NCBI GenBank assembly: GCA_027024125.1
Contig: JALVSV010000082.1
Span: 1-6,882, forward strand
Reading direction: 5' to 3'
Length of the DNA stretch: 6,882 nucleotides
Origin: Methylothermaceae bacterium
GTDB lineage: Bacteria > Pseudomonadota > Gammaproteobacteria > Methylococcales > Methylothermaceae
Below are positions 1 through 6,528 of this stretch, in pieces. A program made the position numbers and the translations under genes. The number at the start of each line of letters is the position of its first letter. Position 1 is the first letter of the stretch. The notes beneath the pieces are model-generated. The model did no database searches. It was not told the DNA's origin and saw nothing but the letters and a program-made list of their open reading frames with translations.

Positions 1-822
1 CACGGCTTCCAGTTCTTCCGGCTCCAGGGATTGCATCAGGGTGTCGAAGAACACGATGCGTTTGTTGCTGCCGATGCCGGTGAAATAGGCATTACCATGA
101 CCTGTGCGGCGCGAGCCGTCCATGACGAAGATGCCCTTGCTCTGGAAACCACAACGTTCCAGTAACCTGTGGATGCGATCACGAAGTTGTGGGTCATCGA
201 GAGGGGTGAATTTATTGAAGAGAGGGGCGATCAGGGTCGGGTAGGCCCAGCTCATCAACAGAGAGAAGGACATGATGATTGCCCAGGCCAAGAGCCACCA
301 CCAGGTACCGGTGCTTTCCATTACCCAGAGAATCAAAGCCAGTAGCGGTGCCCCGATGGCCAGGGCAAGCGCTGCCTGAAGCAGCAGATCCTTGATGAAT
401 TGCGACACGGTGGTGCGGTTGAAGCCGAACTTCTCCTCCACCACGAACGTCTGATAGATGGATAGGGGGAGTTCCGCCAGGGCCATCAGGAACATCACCG
501 AGAGGATCAGGGCGATGCCCTGGGTGATGGGGCCAAGGCTGAATCGACTCAATAAACCGTCTAATGCGTCGATTCCCCCTCCAAGGGTGAATACCAGAAG
601 CAGGATGATATTGAGGATACGTCCGACTTCCAGCACCTTGAGCTTGGCCAGGGTATAATCGGCGGCTTTTTGGTGGGCCTCCAGGGTGATTGCACCTTGG
701 AAGGGTTCCGGAACCCGATCTCGATGGGCCAATACATGGGCGCCATGGCGCCTGGCGAGCCAGAATTCGATGACAAAAGAAGCTGTAAGTGCCAGCAGGA
801 AGACGAACGTGAACGTATTCAT
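1..822 (-). CDS. M48 family (Ste24/CAAX-protease-like) membrane metallopeptidase, C-terminus cut by window edge
   Basis: Seen: an open frame of 274 codons runs from ATG at 822-820 off the left edge, with no stop. An in-frame TGA lies about 30 nt upstream of the ATG with no other ATG, GTG or TTG between, so this start is well supported, although no good ribosome site precedes it. Residues about 2-21, 69-86, 100-120, 144-168 and 174-192 are hydrophobic and probably membrane-spanning. Family-typical motifs follow: VVEEKFGFNRTT near 127-138, IAPLFNKFTPL at 198-208, and MDGSRRTGHGNAYFTGIG at 234-251 followed by NKRIVFFDTLM. The last residues, LEPEELEAV, normally sit just before the zinc-binding HExxH helix, which must lie outside the window. 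Known of the family: integral inner-membrane zinc endopeptidases related to Ste24; bacterial substrates are mostly undefined, with protein quality control often suggested. It is transcribed divergently from orn. Family assignment is confident; substrate is unknown. Confidence 0.93.
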   Translation of the reverse strand, partial: MNTFTFVFLLALTASFVIEFWLARRHGAHVLAHRDRVPEPFQGAITLEAHQKAADYTLAKLKVLEVGRILNIILLLVFTLGGGIDALDGLLSRFSLGPITQGIALILSVMFLMALAELPLSIYQTFVVEEKFGFNRTTVSQFIKDLLLQAALALAIGAPLLALILWVMESTGTWWWLLAWAIIMSFSLLMSWAYPTLIAPLFNKFTPLDDPQLRDRIHRLLERCGFQSKGIFVMDGSRRTGHGNAYFTGIGSNKRIVFFDTLMQSLEPEELEAV

Positions 823-857
823 GGGAAACCAAACTACAATAGCAATGACGGCTCAAC

Positions 858-886
858 AGCTTAGCCTTTGCTACAATCGCTGACAA
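858..886 (-). promoter_or_regulatory. candidate sigma70 promoter for the M48 peptidase gene
   Basis: Read on the minus strand, TTGTCA (886-881) matches the -35 consensus at five of six positions. It is followed after exactly 17 nt by TAAGCT (863-858), a poor -10 with only three of six matches. Initiation would fall near 850, giving a leader of about 28 nt before the ATG at 822. The weak -10 makes this tentative. The element lies across the orn extended -10 at 869-877. Confidence 0.3.
869..877 (+). promoter_or_regulatory. extended -10 promoter for orn
   Basis: TGcTACAAT is an extended -10 (TGn followed by a hexamer matching TATAAT at five of six positions). No recognisable -35 hexamer occurs 16-18 nt upstream, which is acceptable for extended -10 promoters. 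Transcription would start near 883-885, leaving a leader of about 27 nt that contains the AGCAGGGA ribosome site (893-901 region) ahead of the orn ATG at 911. Confidence 0.5.
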
Positions 887-910
887 GCCAAGAAGCAGGG
901 AATTTCTCAA

Positions 911-1456
911 ATGACTTCTCATAAAGACAATCTGATCTGGATCGACCTGGAGATGACCGGCCTGAATCCTGACCGGGACGTGATCATAGAACTTGCCACC
1001 GTAGTGACTGACAAGGATCTCAATGTGCTGGCCACAGGTCCCATGTTGGCCATTTATCAACCGGAAGAGAGGCTGGCGGCGATGGATCAATGGAACCAGA
1101 AACATCATGGCGCTTCCGGGTTGATCGAGCGGGTACGCAAGAGCCGGGTCAGGGAAAGGGAAGCCGAATACCTCACCCTGGAGTTCTTGAAAAAATGGGT
1201 GTCCCCCGGAGAATCACCGATGTGCGGCAACAGCATCTGCCAGGACAGGCGTTTCCTGTATCGGTCCATGCCGCAGCTGGAGGCTTATTTTCATTACCGC
1301 AACCTGGACGTCTCCACGCTCAAGGAATTGGCAAAACGTTGGGCACCGCACCTGAAGGAAGGTTTCAAGAAGAAGAATGCCCATGAGGCCCTTGCCGATA
1401 TCCTCGAATCCATCGAGGAACTGAAATATTACCGGGAGAATTTTCTGCGTTATTGA
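911..1456 (+). CDS. orn: oligoribonuclease (DEDDh 3'-5' exoribonuclease)
   Basis: Encodes 181 residues, the normal length for Orn. Orn is a cytoplasmic homodimer that degrades di- to short oligoribonucleotides left by other RNases, including pGpG from c-di-GMP turnover. All five DEDDh residues are visible: D12 and E14 in [10 protein letters not shown]112 in [12 protein letters not shown]158 and D163 in AHEALADI. L18, the residue known to wedge between the two bases of the substrate, is present. S108, R130 and S135 sit where the family caps the substrate 5' phosphate. The segment [20 protein letters not shown] (125-144) is nearly invariant in the family. A purine-rich AGCAGGGA lies about ten bases before the ATG. 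The gene stands alone on this strand behind its own extended -10 promoter and diverges from the M48 peptidase gene. I recall the orn/M48 pairing from other proteobacteria but cannot check it here. Nothing in the protein looks abnormal. Confidence 0.98.
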   Translation: MTSHKDNLIWIDLEMTGLNPDRDVIIELATVVTDKDLNVLATGPMLAIYQPEERLAAMDQWNQKHHGASGLIERVRKSRVREREAEYLTLEFLKKWVSPGESPMCGNSICQDRRFLYRSMPQLEAYFHYRNLDVSTLKELAKRWAPHLKEGFKKKNAHEALADILESIEELKYYRENFLRY

Positions 1457-1482
1457 TCGAACAGGCTTCTCGCTATAGTGCA

Positions 1483-1519
1483 GCGAAATCCCCCTACCTC
1501 CGGCAGGGATACTTTTCGC
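1483..1519 (+). other. imperfect inverted repeat after orn, possible weak terminator or leader hairpin
   Basis: GCGAAA (1483-1488) pairs with TTTCGC (1514-1519), and TCCC (1489-1492) pairs with GGGA (1506-1509). The 3' arm carries a four-base bulge (TACT) and the loop is 13 nt. It begins 26 nt after the orn stop. There is no T-run after the stem, so it is not a textbook intrinsic terminator. It could slow read-through from orn, protect a 3' end, or be chance. Confidence 0.25.
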
Positions 1520-1639
1520 AGTTGTTCTGGAGTCGGTTTTCATAGGGCTGGGGTACTTCATGTTTTTGAATCTTCAGGCCTTCCTCTCGTCTGAAACCGA
1601 GCAGAATGAAAATATTCAATCTCTCCTGCTCACCTTAAA

Positions 1640-1648
1640 TGTTATAAT
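1640..1648 (+). promoter_or_regulatory. consensus extended -10 promoter for gyrA
   Basis: TGtTATAAT is a perfect match to the extended -10 consensus. No convincing -35 hexamer lies at 16-18 nt spacing; the bases there read TCTCTCC. Predicted initiation is near 1655, which gives a leader of roughly 40 nt before the gyrA ATG at 1695. The strength of the -10 and its position make this the best promoter candidate for gyrA and, by extension, for the serC-serA-pheA genes behind it. Confidence 0.65.
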
Positions 1649-1694
1649 CAGGAAATTTGCCAACGTCTGACGATATTGCAACCCTTGGTACCAG

Positions 1695-4238
1695 ATGACT
1701 GAATTTGCCAAAGAAGTCCTTCCCATCGCCCTTGAAGAGGAAATGAAGCAATCCTACCTCGATTACGCCATGAGCGTGATCGTGGGCAGGGCACTTCCCG
1801 ATGTGCGGGACGGACTCAAGCCGGTGCACCGCCGGGTGCTTTTTTCCATGCACGAGCTGGGTAACGACTGGAACAAGCCCTACAAGAAATCGGCCCGCGT
1901 GGTCGGGGACGTGATTGGTAAATACCACCCCCACGGCGATGCGGCGGTCTACGATACCATCGTGCGGATGGCCCAGCCTTTCTCCATGCGTTATGTGCTG
2001 ATCGATGGTCAGGGGAACTTTGGCTCTGTGGATGGAGACCCGCCGGCTGCAATGCGTTATACCGAAATCCGCATGGCCAGAATCGCTCATGAACTTTTGG
2101 CCGATCTCGACAGGGAAACGGTGGATTTCGTTCCCAATTACGACGAATCCGAACGGGAACCCGTGGTACTGCCTGCCAAGGTGCCCAATCTTTTGGTCAA
2201 CGGTTCTGCGGGTATCGCCGTGGGGATGGCGACCAACATCCCCCCCCATAACCTGACCGAAGTGATCAATGCGGTATTGGCGCTGATCGACCAGCCGGAG
2301 ATCGGCATTCCGGAACTGATGCAGCATATGCCCGGTCCCGATTTTCCCACCGGTGCCGTCATCAACGGTGCCAAGGGGATCCGTGAAGCCTATGAGACCG
2401 GTCGTGGCCGCATCTACCTGCGTGCCTGTTCCCACGTCGAGACCAGTAAGGACAGTGGGCGCCAGAGTATCGTCGTCACCGAGTTGCCTTATCAGGTCAA
2501 CAAGGCGCGGTTGATTGAGAAGATCGCCGCCCTGGTCAAGGAAGCCAGGTTGGAAGGCATTTCGGCGTTGCGGGACGAATCCGACAAGGATGGCATGCGG
2601 ATGGTGATCGAACTGAAACGTGGTGAACAGGCTGAGGTGATCCTCAACAATCTCTACCAGCACACCCAGTTGCAGAACGTCTTTGGAATCAACATGGTGG
2701 CACTGGTGGACGGTCGCCCACGGCGGCTGAATTTGAAGGAGGTGCTGGAGGCCTTCGTCGATCACCGCCGCGAGGTGGTGACCCGCCGTACCCTCTACGA
2801 TCTGCGCAAGGCCAGGGAGCGGGTCCATGTTTTGGAGGGGCTTGCGGTGGCGCTGGCCAATATCGACGAGATTATCGAGCTGATCAAGGCAGCGCCGAAT
2901 CCCCAGGTTGCCAAGGAGGGCCTGCTGTCCCGGGTATGGCGGCCCGGTGTGGTCAAGGGGTATCTGGAGCGCGCTGGCGCCGACCGGACCCGGCCGGAGG
3001 ATCTGGAACAGGGTTACGGTCTGGGGCCGGACGGCTACCGGCTGTCACCGGCCCAGGCCCAGGCCATCCTGGATCTGCGGCTGCACCGCCTGACCGGTCT
3101 GGAGCAGGAAAAGATCATCGGTGAGTACGAACAGCTTTTGGCCAGGATCGACGAGTTGCTCGAGATTCTGGGAAGCGACAAGCGTCTTCTGGAGGTGATT
3201 CGCGAGGAACTGATCGAGTTGCGCGACCAGTTCGGCGATGAACGTCGAACCGAGATTATGGAGGAACAGCGCAGCCTGTCGGTGGAGGATCTGATCACTG
3301 AGGAGGACGTGGTTGTCACCCTGACCCACGCCGGTTATGCCAAGGCCCAGCCCCTTTCCGTCTATCAGGCCCAGCGCCGCGGCGGTAAGGGCAAGGCCGC
3401 GGCTGCCACCAAGGAAGAGGATTTCGTCGAAAAGCTGCTGATCGCCAACACCCACGACACTTTGCTGTGTTTCTCCAGTCAAGGTAAAGTCTATGGCATC
3501 AAGGTCTATGAGTTGCCCATGGCCAGCCGCACCTCCAGAGGCAAGCCGATCGTCAATCTGCTCCCATTGGATCAAGGGGAGCGTATCAATGCGGTGTTGC
3601 CCATCCGGGATTTTACTGCCGGTGGTTTCATATTCATGGCAACCGCCGCAGGAGTGGTCAAAAAGACTGCATTGCAGGAATTCGAACACCTTCGCACCAA
3701 CGGCAAGATCGCCATCGACCTGAAACCGGGGGATGTGCTGGTGAAGGCGACCCTGACCGATGGCCAGCAGGATGTGATGTTGTTCTCCAGTGAAGGTAAG
3801 GCGATTTGTTTCAACGAGTCCGAGGTGCGGGCCATGGGCCGGACGGCCGGAGGGGTACGGGGGATGAAGCTGCCGGCCGGTGAAAGGGTGATTTCACTGA
3901 TCATCGGCAACGAGGGCAAGGGTACTGTGCTGGCGGTGACTGAGAATGGTTACGGCAAGCGGACCCGGATCGAGGATTATCCCAGGCACCGGCGTGGCGG
4001 TCAGGGGGTCATTGCGATTCAGACCTCAGACCGTAATGGTTCGTTGGTATCTGCGGTGCTGGTGCAAGATGATGATGAGATTATGCTGATCACCACGGGT
4101 GGTACCTTGGTGCGTACCCGGGTCAATGAAATACCAGTCCTTGGGCGCAATACCCAAGGGGTACGCATCATTCGCCTCAGCGGCGGTGAAAAGTTGGTGG
4201 GCGTGGACAGAATCGAAAGTTTACCGGAGGAAGAATAA
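1695..4238 (+). CDS. gyrA: DNA gyrase subunit A
   Basis: Encodes 847 residues. GyrA cleaves and religates double-stranded DNA in the A2B2 gyrase, which introduces negative supercoils using ATP. The N-terminal breakage-reunion domain (about 1-525) contains [20 protein letters not shown] (21-40), the quinolone-determining segment with [11 protein letters not shown] (78-88), and the catalytic tyrosine Y122 after R121 in AAMRYTE. The C-terminal beta-pinwheel (about 535-840) opens with the GyrA box QRRGGKG (560-566). Weaker blade repeats follow near 612, 667, 716, 764 and 817, consistent with six blades. Numbering matches E. coli through the active site; D87 is kept but position 83 is Ala. The protein stops at LPEEE, without the roughly 35-residue acidic tail of the E. 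coli enzyme. The ATG is the first start after an in-frame TGA at 1668-1670 and gives a standard N-terminus, yet no Shine-Dalgarno sequence precedes it. serC follows after 6 nt. Confidence 0.99.
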   Translation: MTEFAKEVLPIALEEEMKQSYLDYAMSVIVGRALPDVRDGLKPVHRRVLFSMHELGNDWNKPYKKSARVVGDVIGKYHPHGDAAVYDTIVRMAQPFSMRYVLIDGQGNFGSVDGDPPAAMRYTEIRMARIAHELLADLDRETVDFVPNYDESEREPVVLPAKVPNLLVNGSAGIAVGMATNIPPHNLTEVINAVLALIDQPEIGIPELMQHMPGPDFPTGAVINGAKGIREAYETGRGRIYLRACSHVETSKDSGRQSIVVTELPYQVNKARLIEKIAALVKEARLEGISALRDESDKDGMRMVIELKRGEQAEVILNNLYQHTQLQNVFGINMVALVDGRPRRLNLKEVLEAFVDHRREVVTRRTLYDLRKARERVHVLEGLAVALANIDEIIELIKAAPNPQVAKEGLLSRVWRPGVVKGYLERAGADRTRPEDLEQGYGLGPDGYRLSPAQAQAILDLRLHRLTGLEQEKIIGEYEQLLARIDELLEILGSDKRLLEVIREELIELRDQFGDERRTEIMEEQRSLSVEDLITEEDVVVTLTHAGYAKAQPLSVYQAQRRGGKGKAAAATKEEDFVEKLLIANTHDTLLCFSSQGKVYGIKVYELPMASRTSRGKPIVNLLPLDQGERINAVLPIRDFTAGGFIFMATAAGVVKKTALQEFEHLRTNGKIAIDLKPGDVLVKATLTDGQQDVMLFSSEGKAICFNESEVRAMGRTAGGVRGMKLPAGERVISLIIGNEGKGTVLAVTENGYGKRTRIEDYPRHRRGGQGVIAIQTSDRNGSLVSAVLVQDDDEIMLITTGGTLVRTRVNEIPVLGRNTQGVRIIRLSGGEKLVGVDRIESLPEEE
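4226..4230 (+). promoter_or_regulatory. serC ribosome-binding site inside the gyrA 3' end
   Basis: GGAGG (4226-4230), extended by AAGAA, lies in the last codons of gyrA and precedes the serC ATG at 4245 by 14 nt. That is longer than the usual 5-9 nt, although the AAG that follows could shift the pairing. Because it lies within gyrA codons and the gyrA stop is 6 nt from the serC start, ribosomes ending gyrA could help open serC. Confidence 0.6.
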
Positions 4239-4244
4239 CAATTT

Positions 4245-5321
4245 ATGCGAGTCTATAACTTCAGCGCAGGTCCTTCCATGTTGCCAGTGGAAGTCCTGGA
4301 GCAGGCACGGGAAGAAATGCTCGATTGGCAGGGAAGTGGGATGTCGGTGATGGAAATGAGTCATCGTGGCCCTCATTTCAAACAGATTGCCGAAGGCACC
4401 GAAGCTGCGTTACGTGAACTGATGGGCATAGGGGATGACTATCACTGTCTGTTCCTGCAAGGAGGTGCGACGGGACAGTTTGCCGCCATCCCGATGAACC
4501 TTCTGGGTGACCATCGGAAGATGAACTATGTGCTGACCGGTTCGTGGTCCAGGAAGGCAGCTGCCGAAGCGCGAAAATACGGCGATGTGATCATCTGTGC
4601 CACCAGTGAAGAAGACAAATTCACCACCATTCCTGATTCTACGGAGTGGCGGCCCGATCCTGATGGGGCCTACCTGCACTATACCAGCAACGAAACCATC
4701 CATGGGGTTGAGTTTCCATTCGTGCCTGAGGCGTCCATGCCGTTGGTGGTGGATATGTCTTCGGACATCCTGTCCAGGGAGGTGGATGTCTCCAGATTTG
4801 GCCTGATCTATGCCGGAGCCCAGAAGAATATGGGACCATCCGGAATCACGGTGGTGATCGTGCGCAAGGATCTGCTGTGTGATCCTTTGCCCTCGACGCC
4901 ATCGGTATTGGACTATCGCCAGCAGGCCGAAGCAGGTTCCATGCTCAATACACCGCCCACCTATAACTGGTATCTGCTGGGGTTGGTGCTGGAGTGGCTG
5001 CAGAGGCAGGGGGGACTCAAGGCTGTCGAGCAGCGTAACATCGAGAAATCCGAGCTGATTTATCGTTTGATCGATGCTTCTGATTTTTATCAAAATCCGG
5101 TCGATCCACGCTACCGTTCACGAATGAACATTCCCTTTACCTTGACCGATCCCACCCTCGACAAGGTCTTTCTCCAGGAGGCCGAAAGCAACGGAATGGT
5201 CAACTTGAAGGGTCACCGTTCGGTGGGAGGGATGCGCGCCAGTATCTACAATGCCATGCCTCTGGAAGGGGTCAAGACCCTCGCTGAATTCATGCAGGAG
5301 TTCGAAACACGTTATGGCTGA
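4245..5321 (+). CDS. serC: phosphoserine aminotransferase
   Basis: Encodes 358 residues, the usual SerC length. It is a cytoplasmic pyridoxal-phosphate enzyme that converts 3-phosphohydroxypyruvate plus glutamate to phosphoserine plus 2-oxoglutarate. It is the second step of serine synthesis, and SerC also acts on a pyridoxine-pathway intermediate in many proteobacteria. Seen: the N-terminal YNFSAGPSMLP (4-14), SHRGPHF (39-45), LQGGATGQF (71-79) for the cofactor phosphate, GSWS with W101 in the position that stacks on the cofactor ring, VVDMSSDILS (168-177), and K194 in AGAQKNMGPSG as the Schiff-base lysine. The C-terminal GHRSVGGMRASIYNAMP (323-339) is the substrate-binding signature. The start fits the family N-terminus and the ribosome site in the end of gyrA. 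Its last 8 nt overlap serA, which makes its substrate, so the two steps are probably translated together. Confidence 0.98.
   Translation: MRVYNFSAGPSMLPVEVLEQAREEMLDWQGSGMSVMEMSHRGPHFKQIAEGTEAALRELMGIGDDYHCLFLQGGATGQFAAIPMNLLGDHRKMNYVLTGSWSRKAAAEARKYGDVIICATSEEDKFTTIPDSTEWRPDPDGAYLHYTSNETIHGVEFPFVPEASMPLVVDMSSDILSREVDVSRFGLIYAGAQKNMGPSGITVVIVRKDLLCDPLPSTPSVLDYRQQAEAGSMLNTPPTYNWYLLGLVLEWLQRQGGLKAVEQRNIEKSELIYRLIDASDFYQNPVDPRYRSRMNIPFTLTDPTLDKVFLQEAESNGMVNLKGHRSVGGMRASIYNAMPLEGVKTLAEFMQEFETRYG
5296..5300 (+). promoter_or_regulatory. serA ribosome-binding site inside serC
   Basis: AGGAG (5296-5300) in the last codons of serC precedes the ATG at 5314 by 13 nt. It supports 5314 over a longer in-frame start at 5251, which would add 21 residues encoded wholly inside serC and unlike any dehydrogenase N-terminus. 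The start overlaps the serC stop (TGA 5319-5321), the usual layout for translational coupling. Confidence 0.55.
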
Positions 5322-6495
5322 GCCAATCTTCAAGATCCTGACCTACAACAACATCGCCATTGCCGGTCTGGAACGTTTTCCCCGTGAGCATTACGAGGTG
5401 GCCTCCGAGATCCAGCATCCCGATGCCATCATTCTAAGGTCCCACAATCTGCATGACGAGGTGTTGCCTGAGACCGTCAAGGCCATAGGTCGTGCAGGTG
5501 CGGGGGTCAACAATATCCCGGTGGAAGAATGCAGCCGCCGCGGGATTCCGGTATTCAATACCCCTGGGGCCAATGCCAATGCAGTGAAGGAATTGGTGCT
5601 GGCAGGGATGTTGCTGGCCTGCCGAAATCTCTGCCAGGCCTGGGACTATGCCCGGACCCTGGAAGGTGACGACCATGCAATCCACCGCCAGGTGGAATCG
5701 GGGAAGAAACAGTTCCAGGGTTTCGAATTGACCGGAAAGATGCTCGGTGTGGTGGGGCTGGGCGCTATCGGGGTCAAGGTGGCGAACAAGGCGTTGGCCT
5801 TGGGGATGAACGTCAGTGGCTATGATCCTTACGTGACCGTCGAGCGTGCCTGGCAGTTGTCTTCGTCGGTGATCCAGGCTTCCAATCTGGATGAGCTGCT
5901 CGGGATCTGTGATTTCGTCACCCTGCATATGCCTTTGACCGATCAGACCCGTGGTTGCATCAACGCCGGCCGTCTTTCGCAAATGAAGCCAGGCTCGATT
6001 CTTCTCAACTTTTCCCGGGGAGAGCTGGTGGATACCGGGGCGGTGGTTACGGCACTCGATGAAGGGCGGTTGCATGCGTATGTCACCGATTTTCCCAATG
6101 CAGCCTTGAAGCAACATCCCAGGGCGATCTGCCTTCCCCATCTGGGTGCCTCGACCCGTGAGGCTGAGGAAAATTGTGCGGTCATGGTGGCCGAACAGGT
6201 CCGTGACTATCTGGAGAACGGCAACATCCGCCACTCGGTCAACTTTCCGGAAGTCGTCCTGGCCCGGGCACCTGGGACCACACGGATTGCCATCCCCCAT
6301 GCCAATGTACCTGCGATGGTGAGTAAGATTTCGGCCTGCCTCGGGGAGGCGGCGATCAACATCGTCGAATTGTTGAACAAATCCAAGGGGGATGTCGCCT
6401 ATACGATGATCGACGCCGAGGGGCGGTTGAGTAGCGATATCGTTGCCGAAATCGAGGGCTTGGAGGGTGTGCTTTCTGCCCGGGTGATACAATGA
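5314..6495 (+). CDS. serA: D-3-phosphoglycerate dehydrogenase with C-terminal ACT domain
   Basis: Encodes 393 residues. It oxidises 3-phosphoglycerate to 3-phosphohydroxypyruvate with NAD+, the entry step of serine synthesis, and feeds SerC encoded just upstream. The substrate domain carries GRAGAGVNNIPVEE (59-72) and FNTPGANANAVKELVLAGML (81-100). The Rossmann domain has GLGAIG (148-153) and D171 after the second strand, the position that holds the NAD ribose. R235 in NFSRGELVD and H276 in LPHLGAST are the conserved catalytic Arg and His. The usual DVFxxEP segment holding the catalytic Glu is replaced by TDFPNAAL (258-265), and no Glu occurs between 251 and 282. An ACT domain covers about 322-393. 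H329, N331 and N349 match E. coli residues that bind the feedback inhibitor L-serine (H344, N346, N364). The layout is like E. coli SerA (about 410 residues), without the extra domain of the long mycobacterial type. Another 2-hydroxyacid dehydrogenase activity is possible but the operon argues for serine synthesis. Confidence 0.93.
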   Translation: MAEPIFKILTYNNIAIAGLERFPREHYEVASEIQHPDAIILRSHNLHDEVLPETVKAIGRAGAGVNNIPVEECSRRGIPVFNTPGANANAVKELVLAGMLLACRNLCQAWDYARTLEGDDHAIHRQVESGKKQFQGFELTGKMLGVVGLGAIGVKVANKALALGMNVSGYDPYVTVERAWQLSSSVIQASNLDELLGICDFVTLHMPLTDQTRGCINAGRLSQMKPGSILLNFSRGELVDTGAVVTALDEGRLHAYVTDFPNAALKQHPRAICLPHLGASTREAEENCAVMVAEQVRDYLENGNIRHSVNFPEVVLARAPGTTRIAIPHANVPAMVSKISACLGEAAINIVELLNKSKGDVAYTMIDAEGRLSSDIVAEIEGLEGVLSARVIQ

Positions 6496-6528
6496 TCCTT
6501 CCTTGACTGCGGGCTGAAAATATCAACT

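Noticed and set aside
212..1108. 298-codon open frame on the minus strand across the M48 peptidase gene and orn
   Set aside because: It is out of frame with the peptidase and antisense to orn; the peptidase frame starting at 822 carries the family motifs.
1453..1479. Second promoter candidate after orn (TTGATC, TATAGT)
   Set aside because: The spacer is only 15 nt and the -35 matches at four of six positions; the perfect extended -10 at 1640-1648 is far better placed for gyrA.
1635..2828. Long open frame (397 codons) on the minus strand across gyrA
   Set aside because: It lies antisense to a strongly conserved gyrA and its composition (many His, Asp and Gln in low-complexity order) is that of a reverse-frame shadow; no motif or ribosome site supports it.
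5251..5313. Longer serA start at 5251
   Set aside because: The extra 21 residues overlap conserved serC codons and do not resemble any dehydrogenase N-terminus; ATG 5314 has AGGAG upstream and gives the family start.
5434..6492. 352-codon open frame on the minus strand across serA
   Set aside because: It is antisense to an intact serA and shows no recognisable domain; its open length comes from the codon bias of the real gene.
6478..6514. GCCCG/CGGGC inverted repeat around the serA stop as a terminator
   Set aside because: Only five base pairs with a loop of about 27 nt and no T-run; it would not stop transcription before pheA.
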